Assembly: GCA_002841885.1 (NCBI GenBank)
Contig: PHBE01000014.1
Location: 1-64,000, forward strand
DNA length: 64,000 bases
Reading direction: 5' to 3'
Source of the DNA: Deltaproteobacteria bacterium HGW-Deltaproteobacteria-18
GTDB lineage: Bacteria; Desulfobacterota; Desulfovibrionia; Desulfovibrionales; Desulfomicrobiaceae
This document shows positions 16,737 through 24,442 of the stretch, in pieces. Under the pieces are notes generated by a model that saw only the letters and a list, made by a program, of their open reading frames with translations, ran no database searches and had not been told where the DNA came from. The position numbers and the translations under genes were made by a program. The number at the start of each line of letters is the position of its first letter. The stretch's first letter is position 1.

Positions 16737-16813
16737 CCCCCTGGCTTTGCAGGGGCTCCCGGCAGGTCAACCAGACCGCATTGGCTTCTTTAACCTTCAG
16801 CAAAGGTCATACA

Positions 16814-17536
16814 TTAAAAACAATTAAATCCATGTAATGGAAATTGATTCCATTCTTTTCCCTCTAAAAGTCTTCCATTTTTCTTTTTGCGAACGCCGCC
16901 CCATTGCTTAAAAAAAAATGGGACTTCTCTATTTAAACATAAATTTTTTAAATAAAGAACCCATTCTTCCTTCATTGGTCTAGCCCCTGATCCTGACTCT
17001 CCGCCTACAATTACCCAGTTTATCTGGTCAAGATTGATATTAATGATTTCACCGATTAACGGTTCAATTGATACAAATTTAATTTTAGCTTTAATATCAT
17101 TTATTAAACCGACTCTACTTGTAGTATTTTGATCTTCAACGCTCACGCCTAACCATATATTATCTGTAAAATTAAGAAACTTTCCATACTCTTTTAATAT
17201 AGATGCTCTTTTAGTTAAAACTTGAAATACATGCTGTGGATTAGCATTCATAACTTTAAATACAGAAGATATAAAATCAAAAGGTATGTCTTCATGAAAC
17301 AAATCACTCATTGAATTAACAAATACAAGTTTATTTTTTTTCCAAAGAAACGGGTCATTCAAAGAATCCTCATGCAAAGTTAAGCGAAATCCGTTTTTGT
17401 ATTTTTTTTGCCCCATTAATTGTAAACGTTTCGCCATTTTTTCAGCATAACAATTCTTACACCCCTCAGATATTTTCGTACATCCCGTAGTTGGATTCCA
17501 AGTAACGTCCGTCCATTCAATTTTTGATTTCGCCAT
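16814..17536 (-). CDS. DUF5131 (phage Gp37/Gp68-type) three-cysteine protein
   Basis: The 240-aa protein belongs to the DUF5131/Gp37-Gp68 family: start MAKSKIEWTDVTWNPTTGC, cysteine cluster C19, C26, C29 (C-x6-C-x2-C), then FVNSMSDLFHEDIPF and the closing VIVGGESGSGARPM block. The three cysteines suggest an iron-sulfur, radical-SAM-like centre, but this arrangement is not the classic CxxxCxxC, so the reaction is unknown. It starts 9 bp after the TcmP stop. Composition is strikingly AT-rich compared with flanking genes, a mark of recent transfer. Confidence 0.87.
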   Translation of the reverse strand: MAKSKIEWTDVTWNPTTGCTKISEGCKNCYAEKMAKRLQLMGQKKYKNGFRLTLHEDSLNDPFLWKKNKLVFVNSMSDLFHEDIPFDFISSVFKVMNANPQHVFQVLTKRASILKEYGKFLNFTDNIWLGVSVEDQNTTSRVGLINDIKAKIKFVSIEPLIGEIININLDQINWVIVGGESGSGARPMKEEWVLYLKNLCLNREVPFFFKQWGGVRKKKNGRLLEGKEWNQFPLHGFNCF

Positions 17537-17545
17537 ATAATATTG

Positions 17546-18727
17546 CTAAATAAAATTTAAAATATCTGTTCGCTCTAAACCACTTCTACGCCGTCGAGTT
17601 GAAACAATTCTTAAAAATTGTTTAGCCTCAAAGTCATTAACCATATTCTTAATTTCTTTTTCTGTAAATGGTATCGTGTCGACAATTTTTTCAACAAAAT
17701 TTTCAAATGTAATTGTTTTTTGGTCAATTAATTCTGCAATACATGCCCTACAATAATTTTTCTTATTTAGAATAAAACATTTACCGCATAGTTTATTAAA
17801 TTGTGGAATATTATGCTTGCCTCCTAATGAACTCAGAAAATTGTGTTGAACTGTCCTGTTCCCACGATACTCAAACTCGCCTTTATTGTTTGCAGCAAAA
17901 GCCTCCTTCATCAATTTACATCCAAGATAATTATTTGATAAATGAAATAAATAATAATAAGGACGATTTATTTCTGGAAAATTTAGCTTGAAAGGATATA
18001 CAAATTTCGCAAATTTTTTACACTGATCTCTAAATAAATTAACAAGAGCTAACTCTTTTTCTTCACCAACAACATCAGCAAAATTTCTCCAATTTTTTAC
18101 GCCAAATAATTCATCATATATATTATTTATTTTATAATTTTCATTCTTAATATGTCTTGAAATTGCATTATACATAAAATTAATTAGAATTTCTGTTGCA
18201 GGAAGACTCATTATTCTGCGTAACGTATCTAATTTTATCGTAAATCCAAATGGATCAATAAGAAAAAAATTTGGACAGCCATTCTCTACCTTAACTTTAT
18301 CTAAAAATTTATTTATTTCTATATCAAAATCGCCATGTATATAATTAACATTAACATTATGAATACCAATATGTTCAACAATTTTCTTAATATTTTCAAT
18401 ATTTGAAATTTTTTTATCGATTATTATCGCATTCGCACTTTTAATTTGATCTTTTTTTAATAAATTTGACATTTCTTGCATCGAAAAAATTGGAGAACCA
18501 TAATTATTAGATTTATAACATTGATTTATTACATCTTCCATCGTATGGTACGCCCCAATTCCACCAAATCCATCTATATAAGACAATGGCATATTTTTTT
18601 TATTCAATATTTTAGCCCATATAGGCAAATAATATTTAATAACTTTATGCTTCATTTCGGTTTGTTTTTCGTACTCCCACGTACAAAATCGAACATTACT
18701 CCATGCTTTCGATAAATTTTTTTTCAT
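17546..18727 (-). CDS. tcmP: three-Cys-motif partner protein TcmP
   Basis: The 393-aa protein has an N-terminal methyltransferase-like fold: YIDGFGGIGAYH (50-61) resembles the SAM-binding glycine loop, and FLIDPFGF (~152-159) resembles the motif IV position of nucleic-acid methylases. A four-cysteine knuckle (CGKC, nine residues, CRAC, ~313-330) and a C-terminal winged-helix-like region follow. TcmP was named for its genomic pairing with the three-Cys protein encoded just downstream; its activity is not established. It is very AT-rich, like its partner. The two genes form one transcription unit of foreign origin. Confidence 0.87.
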   Translation of the reverse strand: MKKNLSKAWSNVRFCTWEYEKQTEMKHKVIKYYLPIWAKILNKKNMPLSYIDGFGGIGAYHTMEDVINQCYKSNNYGSPIFSMQEMSNLLKKDQIKSANAIIIDKKISNIENIKKIVEHIGIHNVNVNYIHGDFDIEINKFLDKVKVENGCPNFFLIDPFGFTIKLDTLRRIMSLPATEILINFMYNAISRHIKNENYKINNIYDELFGVKNWRNFADVVGEEKELALVNLFRDQCKKFAKFVYPFKLNFPEINRPYYYLFHLSNNYLGCKLMKEAFAANNKGEFEYRGNRTVQHNFLSSLGGKHNIPQFNKLCGKCFILNKKNYCRACIAELIDQKTITFENFVEKIVDTIPFTEKEIKNMVNDFEAKQFLRIVSTRRRRSGLERTDILNFI

Positions 18728-18822
18728 AATTCATGCAATTTAATTAAAGGATTATCAAAATTTATACGCTTAATAATTTTATGAAATATTAAGAATACAT
18801 TTTTATTCAACATAATTCACAA
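18728..18822. other. AT-rich leader of the TcmP-DUF5131 unit
   Basis: This is a ~95-bp very AT-rich spacer between the NERD gene end and the TcmP start; both neighbours are on the minus strand. It should contain the cassette promoter, and a TATAAT-like AATTAT box cannot be singled out. Confidence 0.3.
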
Positions 18823-19740
18823 TTATTTTACTCTGCTCTGACACTCATAACAAAACGCCTTCCCCCCAAACCTCTCCTTATTATTCCAACAAAACCGCGC
18901 CACATTATCCGGAATCGCCTTCCTGCACTTGAAGCAGTAATACTTCTTTTCCCTCTGCTCCCCCGTGCCATTGCTCCTGTCGATCACGGTCTGGATCGGA
19001 TCAGTCCCCGCCTGGATCCCGAATTTCTTGCGGTAGTCGATGGAGGTGCTTGAATGCTGTGACCGCAGGGACTCTGCGAATTCGGCAACAGTCTTGATCT
19101 TTGAGAACTTCCCGAGGGCGGCCAGATCCTGAAGAGGGTTCATCCTGTCCACGAACTCGTCGATTTTCGTCCGCAACGCATCGGCCTTGATCACTATGTC
19201 AGTATCGAACGTCTTCCTGTCCGGTCTGGTTATGACGGACTTGGGGGACATGAGGATCAGGCTTCTGTAGCGGGGGACGACGGGGAGGCCGAGTCTGCTG
19301 GGGGTGAGGCCGTGGGTGGTGATAAATTTTTCCAGTAGGAAGATGTGGCGTTTGTTCTGTTCGATGGGCGACGGGATGCCGAAGGAATGGGAGCCGCTTT
19401 TGAGGGTGAATTCTCCACTGTTGTTGATGGCCACTTCGTAGGAGAAGTTCTTCGACTCGATGACGTAGATCTCGAAGAGGCGGTTGATCAGCAGATGATC
19501 GATCTGGGCCACGCTGCCCTGGTGTTCGATGCGCAGGTCATGGATCACGCACCAGTTGTCGGATTTTCCGAAATAGAAGTTGATGTAGTATGCGCAGTCC
19601 TCCTCCCCCGCTATCCCGACCTTCATGGCCCGCAGCTCGCGTTCGATGAGAAAGCGCTTGGCGGGAGCGTCGGCCTGCTTCAGCAACGTATCGAGTTCGG
19701 CAATATCCCTGTCCTTCGGGTCTCGACTCTTGATGATCAT
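18823..19740 (-). CDS. NERD domain nuclease-related protein with C-terminal zinc ribbon
   Basis: This 305-aa protein carries the NERD endonuclease-like core (residues ~40-160): GEE (45-47), QIDHLLI with D81, and VIESKN with E95 and K97, matching the PD-(D/E)xK layout. The C-terminus has a Cys-rich ribbon (YYCFKCRKAIP, later FCYECQSRVK). NERD proteins are linked to DNA processing and to mobile or defence loci. Its GC content is host-like, so it was not acquired in the same step as the AT-rich pair downstream. Confidence 0.85.
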   Translation of the reverse strand: MIIKSRDPKDRDIAELDTLLKQADAPAKRFLIERELRAMKVGIAGEEDCAYYINFYFGKSDNWCVIHDLRIEHQGSVAQIDHLLINRLFEIYVIESKNFSYEVAINNSGEFTLKSGSHSFGIPSPIEQNKRHIFLLEKFITTHGLTPSRLGLPVVPRYRSLILMSPKSVITRPDRKTFDTDIVIKADALRTKIDEFVDRMNPLQDLAALGKFSKIKTVAEFAESLRSQHSSTSIDYRKKFGIQAGTDPIQTVIDRSNGTGEQREKKYYCFKCRKAIPDNVARFCWNNKERFGGKAFCYECQSRVK

Positions 19741-20160
19741 TCCCGGTCTCCGGATTGCGGCGCGTGGAACAACTTCGGCAAAATGTCACGCTCCATAGCC
19801 CGTCAGGAACGTATGACACAAGACGTTTTCGCCATGCTTGCGATATAGCCGACAAATCCTGCAGGCGTTCAGTTCCAGAGAATTGTTCTCATCGGCCAGC
19901 AACCCATTCAAGATTTGCCTTCAAAGCATCGAATACGGATTGATACTTATAAATTTTGGTTGCTCATATATCACCAAACGCGAGCGCGCAACTCAATTTT
20001 ATCTTGTCATACATACTTATCAGGTACGTATTGCATATTTGCAAGCTGCATGATTTAGCTGCGAAATGCGCAAAAACATCCCCTTTACCCTCCAGAGAAT
20101 GTCAATTTTGTACTTACTGTTCAGCATAAAATTTCAGAAAGATTTCGAATTTCACCCATA

Positions 20161-20184
20161 AAAAAAGGGCCAACCTTTTTTGCA
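20161..20184. terminator. possible bidirectional terminator
   Basis: An A-run and T-run flank GGGCCAACC, so either strand forms AAAAAAGG/CCTTTTTT followed by Ts. It lies downstream of the small 55-aa gene (minus strand). Confidence 0.45.
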
Positions 20185-20219
20185 GGAAGGACCTTTTGTG
20201 CCGATTGCATACGCGAACC

Positions 20220-20246
20220 GTCATCGCGAGGAGCCTTCGCGATGAC
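20220..20246. repeat. REP-like palindrome
   Basis: GTCATCGCGA (20220-20229) and TCGCGATGAC (20237-20246) are perfect 10-bp arms around GGAGCCT. The core resembles the widespread bacterial intergenic repeat CGTCATTGCGAGG. Confidence 0.55.
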
Positions 20247-20355
20247 TATGATGAGGAATTCCTGGCGTTATTCTTGACTCAAAGTTCGAGGGCACCCAGC
20301 GAGCAGGAGAGTTCGATCAGCGTTGATCCTGTTGGGTTTTATTCCCTGCGGTCGT

Positions 20356-20523
20356 CTACCTCACCTTCGCAACGCCCTTGAAAGGTTCCCCGTCCTGTTT
20401 CACTTCAATGAACTCTCCTGTTTCCGTATCACGCTTGACCCACTGGCCGGTCTTGGAATTTTTGACCTGAGAGCGGTCATTGACGCTGCCTTTACGGTAT
20501 CCTTCGCCTGTATTCTTGGCCAT
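20356..20523 (-). CDS. small conserved hypothetical protein (55 aa)
   Basis: The basic protein starts MAKNTGEGYRKGSVNDRSQV and continues with TGQWVKRDTETGEFIEVKQDG. I recognise this as a recurrent bacterial small-protein pattern with a modified-repeat feel (turn-rich, basic, no cysteines), but its function is unknown. An in-frame ATG 28 codons upstream adds a sequence with different composition; I prefer the shorter form because the conserved motif starts there. Confidence 0.6.
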   Translation of the reverse strand: MAKNTGEGYRKGSVNDRSQVKNSKTGQWVKRDTETGEFIEVKQDGEPFKGVAKVR

Positions 20524-20718
20524 GATGATCTCCAGATGTTTTCGAATAGCTTTATGGGTTGCTTCGCATTGCTTAATTGCCAGTTCTAATCCGGCACGCT
20601 CTTTCATTACGCCATCGCAAAAAGTCCCGGAGATACCATCATTCCCGCGAGCATGCGCCCAGCAAGGACAGACGGGTAGCGGATGACGAAACTGTAATCA
20701 CGGCCAGACGAGCCCCCA

Positions 20719-22329
20719 TCATGCGGGAAGGGAGGACTCCGGCGGGAGCGCGTCCCGGCTTCCCGAACAGACCCCGCACTCGTCGTGGTATTCTTCCCAG
20801 ATGGCCATGAACTCTTCCTTGTTCTCCAGGAGGATGTCGACCAGGCACGGGTCAAAATGCTTGCCGCTCTCTTCCAGAAAATACGCGAAGACCTTGTCCC
20901 AGTTCCACGCCTGGTGGTAGACGCGCCGGTTGGACAGGGCGTCGAACACATCGGCCACGGCCACGATACGGCCGTGAATGTGCGTCTCATCGCCCACGAG
21001 TCCCTGCGGATAGCCTGCTCCGTCCCATCGCTCGTGATGGAGCAGAATGATGCGGGCTGCCGTCTGGATGATGGGGCTTGTCGAGTTCACGAGCAGGTCG
21101 TAGCCGCGCTGCACGTGGCTCTTGATGGTTTCGTATTCCTCCGGCGTGAGCGGGCCGGGCTTGTTCAGAATGGAATCGGGGATGCCTATCTTGCCCAGAT
21201 CATGGGCTGTCGAAGCCAGCTTGAGCATTTCCGCCTGTTCTTCGCCGAGTCCGTATTTGAGGGCCATCAGGCGCACATACTCCGAGACACGCCGGACATG
21301 GCTGCCCGTCTCGGCCGAGCGGCACTCCATGGTCTCGGCCATGTGGAAGATGACCTCCTTTTGCGTGTCCTCGATGCCCTTGTTCAGATACAGATTGTCA
21401 AAGGCCAGGGACACGTTGGTGAAGAAGAGTTCGAGCAGATCGCGATCGTTTTCGTCCAGATCCTTCGAGATCTCGAAATACAGAAAATTGTCCGAACCCG
21501 TCTTGCTCCTGAAATACCAGGCGCACTTGTCATCCTCGCAGTAGAAGCCATGAGGCTGGGATCTGGCCCGACCCAGCGCCCTGTGCACCATTTCGCTTTG
21601 AATCTGGTCGATGGGCTTTTCCAGATATTTGCTGAACTCCCCGGTGGCCGCCAAAACCAGTGATTCGCCCTGCAGGCCCGAAGCCGCCAGACCTGACGCC
21701 TGGGTATACACGGCATCCTTTCTGAGCTGCAGGATGGACGTAAGCTGGCTCAGGACGCCGCAACCGAGCTTCTGCAGGGACTGGCGTTCGAAGATGTCCG
21801 AAGAAGCCTCGATGATGCGCCGCAGGCCATTGCGGTTGTTTTCTATGGTGGTGATGAAACTGTAGCTGCGCAGGGCAGAGATGAGCGTCACCAGCATCTT
21901 CTCCAGGGTCAGCTCCGTCTTTTCCTTGTAGTCGTCGATATCGTACTCAAGGATGACCTTCGCCGCCGGAGCCTTGCCGGGCTGCCCGGTGCGCAGGATG
22001 ATGCGCACGCTGTAGTTGTTGAGTTCCTCGCGGATGTATCTGACAAGCCGCAGCCCGCTGTCGTCGGTCTCCATGACCACATCGAGCAGAATCACGGCGA
22101 TGTCGGGTTGCTCCGCCAGGACTATCTTGGCCTCTTCCGCGCTGTAGGCATGCAGGAAATTGAATTTGCGACCGGCATACTCCTGACCGGCGAGCATGTA
22201 GACGGTGACGCTGTGCACATCCGCCTCGTCATCCACGATCAGAATCTTCCAGCCGTCATTCTCCACGGAATGGGCTGGAGCCAGAGGCTGTATCTCGTCC
22301 TTGAACAGAATCTCGTCGCGGTCTGTCAT
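20719..22329 (-). CDS. response regulator with DUF3369 and HD-GYP domains
   Basis: The 536-aa protein consists of a receiver (residues 28-150, phospho-acceptor D83 in ILLDVVM), a DUF3369 middle (~165-310) and an HD-GYP phosphodiesterase domain (~330-500). The last has HDLGKIGIPD (HD at 376-377) and GYPQGL (GYP at 439-441), so it should hydrolyse cyclic-di-GMP. Its ATG overlaps the stop of the sensor kinase gene by four bases, so the kinase is the cognate partner. The C-terminus extends ~35 residues past the domain. Confidence 0.93.
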   Translation of the reverse strand: MTDRDEILFKDEIQPLAPAHSVENDGWKILIVDDEADVHSVTVYMLAGQEYAGRKFNFLHAYSAEEAKIVLAEQPDIAVILLDVVMETDDSGLRLVRYIREELNNYSVRIILRTGQPGKAPAAKVILEYDIDDYKEKTELTLEKMLVTLISALRSYSFITTIENNRNGLRRIIEASSDIFERQSLQKLGCGVLSQLTSILQLRKDAVYTQASGLAASGLQGESLVLAATGEFSKYLEKPIDQIQSEMVHRALGRARSQPHGFYCEDDKCAWYFRSKTGSDNFLYFEISKDLDENDRDLLELFFTNVSLAFDNLYLNKGIEDTQKEVIFHMAETMECRSAETGSHVRRVSEYVRLMALKYGLGEEQAEMLKLASTAHDLGKIGIPDSILNKPGPLTPEEYETIKSHVQRGYDLLVNSTSPIIQTAARIILLHHERWDGAGYPQGLVGDETHIHGRIVAVADVFDALSNRRVYHQAWNWDKVFAYFLEESGKHFDPCLVDILLENKEEFMAIWEEYHDECGVCSGSRDALPPESSLPA

Positions 22330-24299
22330 GCGTTCTCTCTTTGCATAGGCATGCGCACCTGAAACGTGGTGCCCTGGCCCGGGGCACTGCAACAGGTGAT
22401 GGTTCCGCCCAGGGTGCTGGTCACGATGTTGAAGACGATGTGCAGGCCAAGACCGGTGGACCCCTTGGCCCGGGCAGTAGTGAAAAATGGATCGAAGATC
22501 CTGTCCTGAAATTCGGGGGCGATGCCGCACCCGTCGTCCGAATAGGTCAAATTGAGCATGCCGTCATTCTTTGCAATTTCGATGCGCATCAGGCCAACCT
22601 CCTTGTCGGCGAAGGCATGGGTCAGGGAATTGACGATGAAGTTGGTGAGAATCTGGGAAAACGCTCCGGGATAGCTGTCGATAACAAGGTCCTCGTCGCA
22701 TTCGACCTCGATCCGGTGCGCGGTTCTCTTGAGCTTGGGCCGCAGGCTCAGGAGCACCTGCCCGACGTACTCGCACACGTTGAAGCTGCGCCGGGACTCG
22801 GAAACCTGATCCGCCGCGACCATCTTGAAGCTTCGGATCAGGTCCGAGGCCCGATTCAGATTGATCAGGCTCATTTCCACGCCCTCGCGTGTGGACTCCA
22901 GATATTCCGTCAGGTCGGAGCGCTTCATTTCGCCCGTGGCAAAAAGGTCGCTGATGACCCGGTTCTTTTCAGCCATGGTCGAGGTGGCGGACAGGGCCAC
23001 ACCCACAGGCGTATTGATTTCGTGCGCCACCCCGGCCACCAGCCCGCCAAGGGCAGCGAGCTTCTCGGACATGACCAGCTGCCCCTGGGCCTGACGGAGG
23101 TTTTCCAGCGCAATCTGCAAATCCCCGTTGGCTCTGGCCAGTTCGGAGGTGCGCTGTGCAACCCGGTCCTCCAGATCCTCGTTAAGTATGCAGACCTCTT
23201 CTTCAGCCTTCCGCCGGTCGTAATCGTGAATCTGCAAGCTCTCGGCCATGCGGTCGAATGCCGCCGCAAGCACGCCAAGCTCACCTTCTCCGTAATCGAG
23301 CCCGGTCCGCGTATTCAGATCACCGGTACCAAGGCTGTTTGCGGCGGACAGAAGCCGCCCCAGACGGCGCATGATAGTCAGCTCCCCCACAAACCAGGCA
23401 GTAATCACGGCCATGACCGCCGCCAGTACGAGCAAAATCATGTCGCGCACCAGGGCCTTTCTCGCCTGGGCCAGAGCCAGGTCTTCGGGCTGGCCGAGCC
23501 GGATCATGAGTTGCTTCGACGGAGCATCCGCAAACTGGAACCGCTTGAAACTGTATAGTCGCCGCACCCCATCAACACCCTTGTCAAAAAAAGTGCCCTC
23601 GTCCGCGTCTATCGACATATTCTCGATCATATAGGGCAAATCCGGCACCCATGTGTATTTCTCGGTTTCCGGAAAACGGGTCAGGCGGATGCCTTCGGCG
23701 TCAGTCAGAGTGAAAACGGATCCTGCGGGCAAGTGGGCATCGGCGAAAATATTCTTGAAATAGTTCAGATCAAATGACGCGACCAGCACTCCGCGCAAAG
23801 ATCCGTCCTGGTCAATGACCGGCTGGGCAAATTCCATTACCACACGCCGCACATCAGGGTGCAGGTGATAATTACCCATGACAAAATGCATACTTTGCCT
23901 GGCTTCCTGAAAATAGGCCTCGTCCTCGATGGAGGAAAAAGAGTCCACCGGAGACACCGCCACAATACGACCATCGGGATCAGACAAGGCCAGGGCGACG
24001 TAGACCCCATTGCGAGAGAGTATTTCCTCCAGCAGCAGTTGGGAACCCAGCGGGTCGAGCGTCTGTATTTCGCGCGCCTTGGCCAGGGTGGCCAGCAGCA
24101 ACCGGGCGTTATCAACAACCTGCTCGTGGCGCGAGGCCATGACCTGGACTTGCCGCAAGACACTCGTCTCGGCGCTGCGAATCATGTTCTCGCGCAGGGC
24201 GTAACCCGAAAAGAGCATGATGGCCAAAGCCGGCATGACGGCCAGAAGGACCAGAAAAACCAGGGTTGCCCGGATGGAGGGAAAAACCGGAAATCGCAT
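22326..24299 (-). CDS. sensor histidine kinase with dCACHE-like sensor and HAMP
   Basis: The 657-aa membrane kinase has TM1 at ~9-30, a periplasmic double-CACHE-type region (~40-295; PDGRIVAVSPVDSF, GVLVASFDLNYF) and TM2 at ~312-332. HAMP, a coiled coil and HisKA follow with H~426 in GVAHEINTPVG, then HATPase with DDGCGI, FDPFFTT and GSTGLGLHIV. It should phosphorylate the DUF3369/HD-GYP regulator encoded next. The start MRFPVFPS avoids a non-membrane extension of 27 codons. Confidence 0.92.
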   Translation of the reverse strand: MRFPVFPSIRATLVFLVLLAVMPALAIMLFSGYALRENMIRSAETSVLRQVQVMASRHEQVVDNARLLLATLAKAREIQTLDPLGSQLLLEEILSRNGVYVALALSDPDGRIVAVSPVDSFSSIEDEAYFQEARQSMHFVMGNYHLHPDVRRVVMEFAQPVIDQDGSLRGVLVASFDLNYFKNIFADAHLPAGSVFTLTDAEGIRLTRFPETEKYTWVPDLPYMIENMSIDADEGTFFDKGVDGVRRLYSFKRFQFADAPSKQLMIRLGQPEDLALAQARKALVRDMILLVLAAVMAVITAWFVGELTIMRRLGRLLSAANSLGTGDLNTRTGLDYGEGELGVLAAAFDRMAESLQIHDYDRRKAEEEVCILNEDLEDRVAQRTSELARANGDLQIALENLRQAQGQLVMSEKLAALGGLVAGVAHEINTPVGVALSATSTMAEKNRVISDLFATGEMKRSDLTEYLESTREGVEMSLINLNRASDLIRSFKMVAADQVSESRRSFNVCEYVGQVLLSLRPKLKRTAHRIEVECDEDLVIDSYPGAFSQILTNFIVNSLTHAFADKEVGLMRIEIAKNDGMLNLTYSDDGCGIAPEFQDRIFDPFFTTARAKGSTGLGLHIVFNIVTSTLGGTITCCSAPGQGTTFQVRMPMQRENA

Positions 24300-24383
24300 A
24301 CTGCCTCCGATGAACCACGAAATCCCGCAAAACGCGCATGCTTTTGCCGAAAGAATACCGGTGCAGGACGATGGAAGCAAGGA

Positions 24384-24414
24384 ATTCCCGCAAGACGTTA
24401 CATCTTGCGGGAAT
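24384..24414. terminator. strong hairpin between Na/Pi gene and kinase
   Basis: Perfect 12-bp arms ATTCCCGCAAGA and TCTTGCGGGAAT surround CGTTACA. No T-run follows on the minus strand, so termination is less certain, but it lies 29 bp past the Na/Pi gene stop and separates it from the kinase operon. Confidence 0.55.
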
Positions 24415-24442
24415 CCGGGGGGCTATGAGTCAGGGGGAGGGG

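Larger units (their letters stand above)
19741..20355. other. 615-bp intergenic stretch
   Basis: No gene is supportable. It contains an A/T-rich hairpin (20161-20184) and a REP-like perfect palindrome (20220-20246). The first ~250 bp may hold the NERD promoter. Confidence 0.4.

Noticed and set aside
16910-18820. Prophage
   Set aside because: DUF5131 has phage members, but no integrase, structural or replication gene is present.
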